Positions 1 through 9,000 of a DNA stretch of 10,200 bases are shown piece by piece. Under the pieces are notes generated by a model, which saw only the letters and a program-made list of their open reading frames with translations, ran no database searches and was not told the origin of the DNA. Source of the DNA: Planctomycetota bacterium (lineage in GTDB: Bacteria; Planctomycetota; GCA-002687715; DRQF01); the NCBI GenBank assembly GCA_024275615.1, contig JAJRYU010000068.1, positions 1-10,200 of the forward strand. The letters are read 5' to 3'. Made by a program: the position numbers and the translations under genes. Position 1 is the first letter of the stretch. Each line of letters opens with the position of its first letter.

Positions 1-390
1 GAAAAGCTTGTTGAGCCGATTGCGGCTGGAGAAGCTGATGTCTGCTACGGTTCTCGCTTCTTGGGCGAGACCATCAACATGCCAACTTCAAAGCGATGGG
101 TTCTCAAGGGCGGCATCTTGTTCAGTCGACTGGTACATCGAGTGAAAGTCTCCGATGCGCACAATGGTCTGCGGTGCTTGTCACGGTCGGCGGCACAGCG
201 CATGGAAATCACCATGGATGGCATGGCTCATGCCAGCGAATTCATCAGCTTTGTCCGCCGTTTGGATCTGACGATGAAAGAGATCCCAGTGCAGATCCGT
301 TACACGGAGCACAGTTTGGCGAAAGGCCAGAAAGCCATCAATGCTGTCAAGATCGTGATCGACTACTTTTTTGGCCGTATGCTTCACTGA
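1..390 (+). CDS. GT2 glycosyltransferase, polyprenyl/dolichyl-phosphate sugar synthase-like (3' end, 5' truncated by window)
   Basis: The reading frame is open from base 1 and ends with TGA at 388-390, giving the last 129 residues; the start lies to the left of the window. Visible motifs match the C-terminal half of the DPM1/DPG-synthase-like branch of GT2: YGSRF near residues 16-20, a basic KRWVLKGG stretch at 31-38, DAHNGLRCLSR at 52-62 and EIPVQIRYTEHS at 94-105 followed by KGQK. Enzymes of this branch transfer a sugar from a nucleotide donor to a polyprenyl phosphate at the cytoplasmic membrane face, supplying lipid-linked sugars for glycans. The nucleotide-binding N-terminal half, with its DxD motif, is outside the window and was not checked. 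No transmembrane tail follows the catalytic part. The last 44 bases overlap the convergent GT2 gene. The family call is firm, but the sugar and acceptor cannot be told. Confidence 0.85.
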   Translation, partial: EKLVEPIAAGEADVCYGSRFLGETINMPTSKRWVLKGGILFSRLVHRVKVSDAHNGLRCLSRSAAQRMEITMDGMAHASEFISFVRRLDLTMKEIPVQIRYTEHSLAKGQKAINAVKIVIDYFFGRMLH

Positions 391-1285
391 CCCAGATCCC
401 CCTCATGAGGCCTCTTCCGTATGACATGGCGCGGCGAGCCTTTGTTCGCGGAGCGGGCGACAAAAACCCTCCCAAGATGAACTGAAGAAACCCGAGCAGT
501 TGCCAAACACAGGACTTGGCAATTTGAACAGATCTAGTTTTCATGCCGGGCTTTAAGCTGATCTCGACAACAGACGTCGCCTTGCCTATCTTGTGCATGC
601 GCGCCACCAGCCATGCTTCATTGGCTCGTGCTTCAGGGATCCACTCCTTGACTGATGCATGGGCACAGTAAACCGTGCGTGCGCCTCGGAGTGCAAGTTC
701 CTGAAAAAACAGACGATCTTCGCCCACACACAGAGCTGCAAATTCTGGACGTTCGTCAAAGCGAATGCCGAGTTTCTTAGGCAGACTGCTCCTGAAAAGG
801 ACATTGTTCGTGAAGACGTGGCCGATCTGTTGGCCATCGTCGTATTTCTTGCGTTCGAAAAATCCGTGTTTGATCAGCCATTGCGGTGGATCACCTTCGA
901 TGAGAGGTTCCACCGGGCCACCTACGACGTCGGCTTCATGGGTGAGGGCGCTCGCAAAAAGGGCGGTGAGCCAATCTTTCTCAGGGCACTCGTCATCGTC
1001 GATGAAAGCGGTCCAGTCGCTCTCAGAAGCAGCATCCATGGCCGCATTCCTCGAACGAGCAATCCCTTGGATGGGTTGGTGCACATAGCACAGATCTTGT
1101 CCTAGTTTGTTGTCGGCTTGAAACTCGGCACAGATCGATCTACCTGATTCTTGCGGGTCGTTGTCAACGATGACGAAAGCAAGCTGATCCCATTGCGGCG
1201 AACGTTCCAGTTTTTCGAGACCTTCCAACAGACGTCTCAGTCCTTCTGGGCGTTTGTAGGTTAAGGCGCACACGACAATCTTCAC
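347..1285 (-). CDS. GT2 family glycosyltransferase
   Basis: This is a 312-residue GT-A fold glycosyltransferase. The chosen start is GTG at 1285, where homology begins (MKIVVCALTYKRPEGL). The frame stays open upstream to 1408, but that extension lies inside the GT4 gene and looks non-native. Motifs seen are TYKRP at residues 9-13, VDND at 40-43, ARSRNAAM at 76-83, the metal/nucleotide-binding FIDDDE at 94-99, GGPV at 122-125 and GEDR at 188-191, which holds the probable catalytic acidic residue. A moderately hydrophobic stretch at about 258-277 may be a membrane-associating segment. The GTG overlaps the upstream gene's TGA (GTGA), so translation is probably coupled to the GT4 gene. It likely adds a sugar during assembly of a surface polysaccharide or glycolipid. 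The 3' end overlaps the convergent GT2 gene by 44 bases. Donor and acceptor are unknown. Confidence 0.88.
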   Translation of the reverse strand: MKIVVCALTYKRPEGLRRLLEGLEKLERSPQWDQLAFVIVDNDPQESGRSICAEFQADNKLGQDLCYVHQPIQGIARSRNAAMDAASESDWTAFIDDDECPEKDWLTALFASALTHEADVVGGPVEPLIEGDPPQWLIKHGFFERKKYDDGQQIGHVFTNNVLFRSSLPKKLGIRFDERPEFAALCVGEDRLFFQELALRGARTVYCAHASVKEWIPEARANEAWLVARMHKIGKATSVVEISLKPGMKTRSVQIAKSCVWQLLGFLQFILGGFLSPAPRTKARRAMSYGRGLMRGIWVSEAYGQKSSRSRS

Positions 1286-2517
1286 GACAGAACTTGCCCC
1301 TGCAGAAGTTTTCCCAGTTTGGTATTCAAGGAATCGATCGCAAACTCTCTGGCCACCAAGTTTCGGCCATTTCTTCCAAGTTGGCGCCGCAATTCGCCGT
1401 CCGCGCACAGCTGCTCCAGTGCAGAAGTGAGGCCCGGGACATCGTGTTCGTTTGCCAAGAGTCCGGTTTCTTGATCTCGCACCAACTCTGGGATGCCACT
1501 GTGACGCGTTGACACAAGCGGCAACCCCGTAGCCGCTGCTTCCATCAAAACCACCGGGATGCCTTCTTCATCGCCGTTGGCTGCAGTGACACTGGGTGCC
1601 AAATAGATATCGGCGCTTTCGATGAACTCTTGCACTGCGTCTTGGTCTTTCCAGCCGACGAGAGTAACCAAATTCGAACACTCAGTTTTCTTGATGAAGG
1701 CATCGAGTTCTTCTCGCAACACTCCGTCGCCGACGATGTCGAAGACAATTGCGTGCTTTCCCATTGCGGCGATATTGGCGACGGCTGAGATTCCATCTGC
1801 GATGCCCTTTTTCTCCACGAGGCGGGCGATGGCAAGGATCTTGATCGGACATCCAGGCTTGGGATCTTTGCGTTCCTTGAACGTAAGAGTTTGAATATCA
1901 ACCCCCATATGGTGGACGACGATCTTCGCAGCCGGGCATCCCAAAGTAACAAGGCGGCGCTTGAATTCCTTGCTGACTGGGAGCATCAAGTCCCCGTGTT
2001 CAAAAAGGACACGGTAGTAACGGGGACCCCACTCTTCAATAACCAAGGTGACATCGAAACCGTGAAAGACTGTGACTATGGGAAGGTCGATAAGGCCAAC
2101 GGCTTTAAGAGTTGCGGCCACTTGACCATTGGGGCCAAAATGGGCGTACAAAAGATCGGCTTTGGGGCGTGACTTGAGCCCTTTCAAAGTGAAAAGGGCC
2201 GCCACAAAGTTGATTTCAGGGACCGTTCTCACCAGCCGTGCTAACGCCAGCAACTTCAAAGGTGAGACGACTCCGAGGCAAAGTATCAACCAAAGTGTTG
2301 CCAGAATACGTCCGATGACTGAACCGGTTCGGCCACGATAGGAAATATGCCGTTCAAGGCCGTATTTTCTAAATATCGGCTGCAGGACATCGCCGTCGCC
2401 GGGCTGAATGGCATGGACATCGATTTCGAAGCCTTGATCCAAAAGGCCAGCCAATTGGGAAAGCACAAAGGTCTCCGAGACGCATGGAAAGCGGGTGCAA
2501 AAAAAAGCAATGCGCAT
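1282..2517 (-). CDS. GT4 family glycosyltransferase (WcaL/AmsK-like)
   Basis: This is a 411-residue GT-B glycosyltransferase. The start chosen is ATG at 2517, because the family N-terminus (MRIAFFCTRFPCVSETF) begins there and a GAGGGT sits 10 bases upstream; an in-frame ATG at 2586 would add 23 unrelated residues. Seen in order: VSETF near residues 13-17, HFG at 126-128, HGFD at 152-155, MGVD at 204-207, the hinge/donor-site IARLVEKKG at 230-238, VGDG at 262-265, and the retaining-GT4 EX7E pair Glu318 and Glu326 within EEGIPVVLME. The SETF opening and the HFG and HGFD motifs resemble the colanic-acid/amylovoran branch (WcaL, AmsK), which adds sugars to lipid-linked repeat units in the cytoplasm. 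It is first in a two-gene leftward operon with the GT2 gene. The specific sugar and any orthology to WcaL are not established. Confidence 0.9.
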   Translation of the reverse strand: MRIAFFCTRFPCVSETFVLSQLAGLLDQGFEIDVHAIQPGDGDVLQPIFRKYGLERHISYRGRTGSVIGRILATLWLILCLGVVSPLKLLALARLVRTVPEINFVAALFTLKGLKSRPKADLLYAHFGPNGQVAATLKAVGLIDLPIVTVFHGFDVTLVIEEWGPRYYRVLFEHGDLMLPVSKEFKRRLVTLGCPAAKIVVHHMGVDIQTLTFKERKDPKPGCPIKILAIARLVEKKGIADGISAVANIAAMGKHAIVFDIVGDGVLREELDAFIKKTECSNLVTLVGWKDQDAVQEFIESADIYLAPSVTAANGDEEGIPVVLMEAAATGLPLVSTRHSGIPELVRDQETGLLANEHDVPGLTSALEQLCADGELRRQLGRNGRNLVAREFAIDSLNTKLGKLLQGQVLS

Positions 2518-2527
2518 CGGCGTAAAG

Positions 2528-2533
2528 ACCCTC
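2528..2533 (-). promoter_or_regulatory. Ribosome binding site of the GT4 gene
   Basis: GAGGGT on the minus strand lies 10 bases upstream of the ATG at 2517. It supports that start over the in-frame ATG at 2586. The spacing is at the long end of normal. Confidence 0.5.
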
Positions 2534-2557
2534 AAATTTGGTGTGATAACACGCGTT

Positions 2558-2586
2558 AGGTTACCCGAGTGATTCCAAGCTGCCAA
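2558..2586 (-). promoter_or_regulatory. Candidate sigma70-type promoter for the GT4-GT2 operon
   Basis: On the minus strand, TTGGCA (2586-2581, 5 of 6 matches to the -35 consensus) is separated by exactly 17 bases from TAACCT (2563-2558, 3 of 6 matches to the -10 consensus). Initiation a few bases downstream would give a leader of roughly 35 bases carrying the GAGGGT ribosome site. The -10 match is weak and the consensus of this organism is unknown, so this is a candidate only. A promoter inside this 217-base divergent gap is expected from gene layout. Confidence 0.33.
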
Positions 2587-2722
2587 GGGAAAGCAGATCT
2601 GAGCCTGCCTTCGATGCCCCGAGGAAAGAATGAAAGATCAGGTTCGTACTCCTTGTGAATGGGGTCCAGAGTAGCCTTGTTGTGACCGAGCGGTTATTCT
2701 CCCAGCGACCATATAGACTTAC

Positions 2723-2728
2723 GAGGGG
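2723..2728 (+). promoter_or_regulatory. Ribosome binding site of the Tricorn-like gene
   Basis: GAGGGG ends 6 bases before the ATG at 2735. It favours that ATG over the TTG codon directly before it at 2732. A TATAGA at 2712-2717 could be a -10 element, but I see no -35 hexamer at 16-18 bases from it, and it would leave almost no leader before the ribosome site. I do not call a promoter here. Confidence 0.6.
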
Positions 2729-2734
2729 TATTTG

Positions 2735-5700
2735 ATGCGCATCGCCACAACTTGTTTCTTTCTCCTGTTGCAGATTCAGAGTGTCTTGGCTCAGGAGACT
2801 GCGCGCCTGCTACGCTTTCCACACATGCAGGGAGAAAAAGTTGCTTTCGTGCATGGCGGCGATATTTGGGTGTGTACACGCTCATCTCTGACAGCGAGAC
2901 GACTCACCAGCTACGACGAAGGTTTCGAGGTCATGCCACGAATTTCTCCGGATGGCCGTTGGGTCGCTTTTTCCGGAGAATACGGCGGCAGTCGTCAGAT
3001 CTATGTCGTTCCCTGGCAAGGCGGGACTCCCAAGCAGTTGACATTCTATCCCGATGTTGGCCCGATGCCTGCGCGAGGCGGCTATGATAATTTGCCCTAT
3101 GACTGGTCTCCTGATGGCAAGAAGATCCTGATTCGCTCGAACCGTACGTCTCATGGTCAACGTGTTGGCCGCTATTTCTTGGTGGATGCTGACGGTGTTG
3201 GGCTCCCCATTTCCTTGGCGATCCCAGAAGGCGGCGCTGCGACTTTTTCTCCAGACGGCAAACATTTGGCCTACAACATTCTCAGCCGAGAATGGCGAAC
3301 ATGGAAGCGCTACAATGCAGGTCGCGCCCAAGATGTTTTCACTTTTGATCTAACCACCAACAAAGTGAAACGGCTGACCGGCTATTCCGGAACCGACAAC
3401 CAACCGCTGTGGCTGGGTAAAAAAATCTATTTCACCAGTGATCGCACGGGAACCCTCAATCTTTGGTGTCACGACCTTGAAAGCGGCACGGAGAGATCGA
3501 TAACCAGTTTTAGCGACTTTGATGTTCTCTTTCCCTCACGAGGCAACGGCGGGATCATCTTTGAAAATGGTGGATATCTTTTTGTCATGGATGCCGCGAC
3601 GGAAAAGGTCAAGCGTCTCGACATCGTGCTTGAAGACGACAAGCCTTGGACTAGGAGCGTATGGAAAGAAGGTGCCAAGAGAGTGGGAGCTTTCGCCTTG
3701 TCGCCCACCGCCAAGCGGGTTGTGGTTGAGTTTCGCGGCGATCTTTTCACAGCGCCGGCAAAGAGTGGCGAGGTACGCCCTCTAAGATTGTCTCCGAATC
3801 GTCGAGAGCGCGCCCCTCAGTGGTCGCCCAAGGGAAAGTACATCGCCTATCTTGCCGAGCAGGGCAACAACTACGAGATTTTTCTCCTCGATCGGCGAGA
3901 TCGATCGGAGATTCAGCTCACCACCATGAGCCCGGCGTGGATAACGAGCTACACTTTCTCTCCGAACGGCAAGAGCATTGCTTATGTCGACAAGGCGGCT
4001 CATTTGCGCTTGGTTGACACAAAAACGAAGAAGATGTCCGTTCTCGATGTCGGCAGTGAGCGCGGTATTGCTTCCGTGAGTTGGTCGGCGGACTCCAGCC
4101 ATTTGACTTATACAAAGACGGAACCCAACGGCCTCAGTTCGATTTGGGTCGTCGCTACCAAATCACCCGAACCAAAGCGGGTCACGGCGACCAACTTTTC
4201 CGATTCCTCACCGACATTTGGTCCTGATGGCAAGTACCTCTACTTTGTTTCTGCCCGAGATTTCGACTACAGCGATCGCAATTTCGATCGCCGCATCTAC
4301 GCCGTCATCTTGCAAGCGGACGGGGTCTCGCCTTTGCCCTACATGAGTGACGAAGAGCCGATTCCAAGTGGGGAAGACGATGACAAGGAGAAATCTCCTG
4401 AATCGCAACCAGCCAAAGAAGTGGTCAAGAAGGCGGCGAAATCGTCGTCAATGAAAATTGACTGCGCAGGGATTGAGGATCGCTTGGTTGTTCTTCCCCT
4501 TGCGAGCGCTTTCTACGATGGTCTCTTGGCGACAAAGAGTGGGCTTGTCTTCTCCGGGCCCGGGGGGATAAAGCGCTTTGACTTCAAGACCAACAAGGCC
4601 CAGACTATTCTTGCTGGCGTCCGCTTTTGTCGTTTCAGTGCCGACCGAAAGAAGTTGGTGTATCGCTATAGGGGCAAAGTTTGCATCGACTCCTTGTCAC
4701 CGGGACGCAAGGCGGGGCAAAACGCCGTTGATTTGACCGCAGTTCGTGTCAAGGTGGATCCGGTCCAAGAATGGCGACAGATGTTCTTTGATGCATGGCG
4801 TATTGCTAGGGATTGGTTCTACGATCCTGGCATGCACCAGGTCAATTGGAATGCGATGCAAGAAAAGTACCGGCCGCTCTTGTCTCACATGTCGCATCGT
4901 AGCGATCTGGATTACATTCTTGGAGAACTTGTCGGTGAACTGAACGTTGGGCATGCCTACGTGCAGACCGGTGAACTACCGGCGGTGGAGCGTTACCAGA
5001 CCGGTTGCTTAGGGTGCGAATTTGTCCGTGTCGAGGGGCGTTACCAGATCGCCAAGATCTTCGCTTCCGAAAACTGGACTCAAGGTGGCCGTAATCCTCT
5101 CACGGAAGTGGGAGTCAGGGCTCAAGTCGGTGATTTCCTCATCGCGATTGACGATCAAGACCTAACGACAAGAGAAAATCCCTATCGGTATTTAGAAGGA
5201 AAAGTCGGGCGCCGAGTCAAGCTCACTTTGTCGGCCCATGCTGATGGCCGTGATTCCCACGACGCGTGGGTTAAACCAACTAAGAGCGAAACGACGCTGC
5301 GCTATCTTGATTGGGTAGCTGAGAACGCACGGTTGGTCGAGAAACTCTCCCAAGGGCGAATCGGCTACATCCATGTGCCCAATACTGCCGTGGAAGGACA
5401 CCGACGATTCTACGAGGGCATGTATGCCTTGGCACGCAGCAAAGAAGCCCTCATCATCGATGACCGCTACAACGGCGGCGGCTTCATTCCTGATCAGATG
5501 GCTCATGACCTTGCCACTCGACCTCTCAACTACTGGTCGACACGAGGCGCGGAACTCTACCCAACTCCAGCACGGACATTCGCCGGTCCCAGTGTCATGC
5601 TGATCAACGGTTACTCCTCGTCAGGGGGGGATGCCTTGCCCTACTACTATCGCAAGCTGGGCACCGGTACTCTCATTGGCGCCAGGACATGGGGCGGCTT

Positions 5701-5962
5701 GGTTGGCATATCATTCGAACCTGGGCTGATTGATGGTGGCCGCATCAAAGTGCCTTCATTTGCATTTGTCGACACGTTTGGCAAATGGGCCGTTGAAGGC
5801 CAGGGTGTCGCGCCAGACATCCGCGTCTTCGATGACCCCGGGAAAATCATTGCCGGTGAAGAGCCCATTCTCGAAGCTGGTATCGCTCATCTCTTGAACA
5901 TCCTCAAATCTGGAGCTCATAACACTCGGCCGAAAGTTCCAGCTGGCCCCAAACGAAACTGA
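2735..5962 (+). CDS. Exported Tricorn-family S41 peptidase (propeller, PDZ and catalytic domains)
   Basis: This is a 1075-residue serine protease of the Tricorn type. Residues 1-19 form a Sec signal peptide (basic start, hydrophobic core, VLA|Q cleavage), so it should act in the periplasm or outside the cell. PD40/TolB-like propeller repeats with SPDG-type motifs occur near residues 71, 125, 172, 364, 409, 451 and 496. A charged linker (about 539-573) and a second propeller-like segment follow. A helical C1 region (about 680-745), a PDZ domain (about 755-835) and the S41 core (about 855-1045) complete it. By motif alignment with Thermoplasma Tricorn (Ser745, His746, Ser965, Glu1023), the equivalents are Gly739, His740, Ser963 (in GYSSSGGD) and Glu1021 (in VEGQGVAPDI). 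His, nucleophilic Ser and Glu are kept, but the first Ser is Gly. Length matches the family. Tricorn trims oligopeptides; the substrate here is unknown. Confidence 0.93.
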   Translation: MRIATTCFFLLLQIQSVLAQETARLLRFPHMQGEKVAFVHGGDIWVCTRSSLTARRLTSYDEGFEVMPRISPDGRWVAFSGEYGGSRQIYVVPWQGGTPKQLTFYPDVGPMPARGGYDNLPYDWSPDGKKILIRSNRTSHGQRVGRYFLVDADGVGLPISLAIPEGGAATFSPDGKHLAYNILSREWRTWKRYNAGRAQDVFTFDLTTNKVKRLTGYSGTDNQPLWLGKKIYFTSDRTGTLNLWCHDLESGTERSITSFSDFDVLFPSRGNGGIIFENGGYLFVMDAATEKVKRLDIVLEDDKPWTRSVWKEGAKRVGAFALSPTAKRVVVEFRGDLFTAPAKSGEVRPLRLSPNRRERAPQWSPKGKYIAYLAEQGNNYEIFLLDRRDRSEIQLTTMSPAWITSYTFSPNGKSIAYVDKAAHLRLVDTKTKKMSVLDVGSERGIASVSWSADSSHLTYTKTEPNGLSSIWVVATKSPEPKRVTATNFSDSSPTFGPDGKYLYFVSARDFDYSDRNFDRRIYAVILQADGVSPLPYMSDEEPIPSGEDDDKEKSPESQPAKEVVKKAAKSSSMKIDCAGIEDRLVVLPLASAFYDGLLATKSGLVFSGPGGIKRFDFKTNKAQTILAGVRFCRFSADRKKLVYRYRGKVCIDSLSPGRKAGQNAVDLTAVRVKVDPVQEWRQMFFDAWRIARDWFYDPGMHQVNWNAMQEKYRPLLSHMSHRSDLDYILGELVGELNVGHAYVQTGELPAVERYQTGCLGCEFVRVEGRYQIAKIFASENWTQGGRNPLTEVGVRAQVGDFLIAIDDQDLTTRENPYRYLEGKVGRRVKLTLSAHADGRDSHDAWVKPTKSETTLRYLDWVAENARLVEKLSQGRIGYIHVPNTAVEGHRRFYEGMYALARSKEALIIDDRYNGGGFIPDQMAHDLATRPLNYWSTRGAELYPTPARTFAGPSVMLINGYSSSGGDALPYYYRKLGTGTLIGARTWGGLVGISFEPGLIDGGRIKVPSFAFVDTFGKWAVEGQGVAPDIRVFDDPGKIIAGEEPILEAGIAHLLNILKSGAHNTRPKVPAGPKRN

Positions 5963-6070
5963 CCCGCCAGGAAATCTTTCTTTGAGTTTCGGTAACGCAT
6001 AGGGGAAGAAAACGCCTTCGAAAATGAGTGCCTCTGGGCACGCAAATACGGAATTGTATCTACATTTTCA

Positions 6071-6077
6071 AAGGAAG
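6071..6077 (+). promoter_or_regulatory. Ribosome binding site of the propeller/cytochrome gene
   Basis: AAGGAAG lies 6 bases before the ATG at 6084. It fixes that start, which opens directly into a signal peptide, rather than the in-frame ATG at 6024, which has no comparable site and would put 20 extra residues ahead of the signal peptide. Confidence 0.7.
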
Positions 6078-6083
6078 TATCTT

Positions 6084-9000
6084 ATGCGAACTTTATGTCG
6101 CTGGCGAATGCCGGTGCTGGCACTTCTCTGCCTTCTTGCCACTGTGGCGACTGTTTCGGCTCAAACCGCAGCAATCGTCGACAAGGACAATGTCGAAGGT
6201 CCAAACATCAATCTTAATTTTGCTCCTGTTCGTCCTTTTCTCATGGCGACTGTGGGCACGACCACCAATCTCTATGCCGTGAATAGTTTTGACAACACGG
6301 TAGAGGTCTTTCCCAACGGCGGTCCGACTAGTCCGACAGCCGTCTATTCAGTGCCCTGGGGGCCGGTCAGCATCGCAACTTGGACAGATGGCACGGGGGC
6401 TCTCGAGCTCCTGGTCGTTTGTCGCGGTAGTGATTGCCTCACTCGCCTCGACGCGGCGACTGGCCGAGTGAAAAGCACGATCGATTTGCCCGCTGAACCA
6501 GCGGATATTCTTGTTGACGACACCTTGGGGCGCGCCTGGGTTTCCTGTCCGGGTGCGGATTCCGTGGTCGAGATTATTCTTGCCACCGGTGCCAAGAGGA
6601 TCTACAGCGAGGCTACAAACCCACTATTTCGTATGAAAAGGCCGACTTTCTTGTCGTTTCAGGACAGCGTGACTCTTGGCCGTCGGATCTTGGTGGCCCC
6701 TCTTCTTTCTGGCAACAACTCCACGCCAGAAGGAGGATCCACTCCCAATGCCACGGGATCGATCTACGACGCCGAAGGCACTACAACGCCTTTCCCTGAC
6801 GAAGATCTGTTTCGCATCAATCCAATAAGTACGGTCGCTGCTGGCGTCGAAGTCCTGGCGGTAGATATGGGAACCGTCTTGTTCGCCCATGGTGTTCACC
6901 CCCTCACAAAGCGGTTCTGGCAGTTGAATACAGAAGCAAATAACAAGGATGCTTCTGCCCAAAGTGAACCGGCTGTCAAAGGGAAGTTCGTTAACAACCG
7001 CATCAATATCATCGATATTTCGACCGCGACTGTGATCGATGGCACTGATGATGCCAGTTCGGTAGTGGCCATTCTGGATTCATACACCAACGACGTAAAC
7101 CAAAGCGCTGGTTTAGGCGGTATGATTACAGACAGCAATCAGCGTACTGTCGGGCAGCCCTACGCCTTGACGTTCCACCCTACGAACGGCAAAGTTTTTG
7201 TCGCTGGCTTGCTCACCGACAATATCATGGTTCTCGACCAAAACGGCGCTTTCGTCAATGAGTGGAAGTTGCCGGACGGCTCTATTCCTCGAGGGCTCAT
7301 GCTTGACTCCTCTGGTACCGTCCTCTTGGTGTATTGCTGGGGTAGCAACAAGGTTCTTGCCTATCGTTGGAACAAGACGACGCCTTCGGTGCTCAAGACA
7401 CTCGATCTACGATATGACCCAACGCCCGCAAATATCGCCAAAGGTCGCGAGCTCTTCTACGACGGTTCACGGTCTGAGCATGGCAACATTTCATGTGCTT
7501 CTTGTCATGTCGATGGGACAACAGACCTCTTGTCGTGGAATTTGTCGAATCCTCCTCTTGACGACAAGGGTCCGATGTTGACACAGACACTGTTCGGTTT
7601 GGATCGTCTGGCACCATTTCATTGGCGCGGCGAACGAACTCTGTCAGATTTCAATGGCGCCTTCGTTGGCCTCCTGGGTGCTTCCCAGAAACTTGATGGG
7701 CAAACAGAACTTCCCGACTTTGAGGCCTTTGTTTTCTCCCTTCAGGTGCCAGCAAACCCAGTTCAGGATCGTGACCGTTTGATCAATGACAGCATTCAGG
7801 CCGACATCTTGGGTTCGCCCACGGGAGTCAGCGCTGTTGCCGGACAAAACACTTTCCGAAACACGCCGACTTTTGGCACATTGACTTGCAATGAATGCCA
7901 TGCAGCTCCGACTGGGACCAACAACGACATCAACCGTGATTTCTCCGCCCCTTTCCGCCCCCGGCGGGCGACTTTCAAGGTGGCTCCATTTCATGACCTA
8001 CAACTCAAGAGGCAATCTCGAGTGAACGTCTTAGTACCCAGTGCTGGCGGTGTCTTGGCTTCTAGTCCCAGAGGATTCCTTGGGGCAAGCATAGCCCATG
8101 CGGGCGTGGTCTCGGACCTATTCGGATTTGTCGTCTTGATCACTGGAAACGTGCCATTCGGCAACCAGAATGGCTGGGACATCACATCCTTTATCAACCA
8201 GTGGGATACCGGCTTGGCACCGGCTGTGCATTTTGCACAGACTCTCAATGCACAGACGACCACTGCACAGAGGAACGACATTATCTACCTTGCGCGGCAG
8301 GCAGCGGCGCGCAACTGCGGTCTTGTTGCTTTTGGCACCTCGGTCAATTCATCCGGTTCCCTCGCGGCGACGCGGTGGTTCTACAATCGTGTCTCGCGGA
8401 TGTTTGAAGCTGATCAAGTAGGATTCACGCCTCGGCCACTTTCGACTTTTCTCAACAGCGTGTCTGTTGAGGACAACTGTTTCTTCGGCGTACCAGTAGG
8501 CATGGCGGAGCGAATTGGTGTGGATTTTGACATGGACGGCATTCGCAACGGCGGTGACAGCTTCCCGTTGACTCCAGGACCTCTCAATGCACTCGATTTG
8601 ACTCCTCCCGGTTTTGATGTTGCTCCCCATGTGGCCTTTGTCACGACAAAAGTGGCGCGCCTATCCTGGTCGACGAATGAGCCGGCTCGCTCTGAAATCC
8701 GATATCGCGAAGTCGGGTCAGGTGCGGCGTATACCTTGATCGTGAGGAACGACTTCACTTCTATCGAGAGCGTGATCTTGAACGATCTTCGGCCGTCTAC
8801 AATTGATACCTTTGCCAACTATGTGCCTGAGACAGTGGCCTACGAATGGAATGTGAAGGTTTTCGACCGCAACGGCAACAATCAGGTTTACACATCACCG
8901 CCCAACATCGTGACCGATCCTTTCATCAAAGCTCAATTCAATCCAGGATCGCCTCGAGAGGTGCTTGAATTGGGTGCCCACAAGGTGATCTCGACATCGA

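Noticed and set aside
96..485. Rightward 129-codon open frame over the GT2 3' end and beyond
   Set aside because: It is out of frame with the clear GT2 gene, its protein shows no family motifs, and the region is fully covered by the two convergent GT2 genes.
659..1105. Rightward 148-codon open frame
   Set aside because: It is antisense to the GT2 gene, whose FIDDDE and GEDR motifs are unambiguous. The rightward protein has no recognisable features.
1286..1408. Upstream extension of the leftward GT2 frame to an ATG at 1408
   Set aside because: The 41 extra residues lie inside the GT4 coding region and look non-native, while family homology starts exactly at the GTG at 1285.
2499..2506. Run of eight A (T on the coding strand) near the start of the GT4 gene
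   Set aside because: It could be a slippage site, but the frame is intact and the residues (Ala-Phe-Phe-Cys) fit the family N-terminus, so there is no sign of programmed or accidental frameshift.
5624..5630. Run of seven G beside the catalytic Ser codon of the protease gene
   Set aside because: The frame continues through GYSSSGGD into the conserved RTWGGLVGI region, so no frameshift is present.
6028..6041. Small hairpin (GTGCC/GGCAC) between the protease and cytochrome genes
   Set aside because: The stem is only five pairs with no T-run after it, so it is not a credible terminator and is probably chance.
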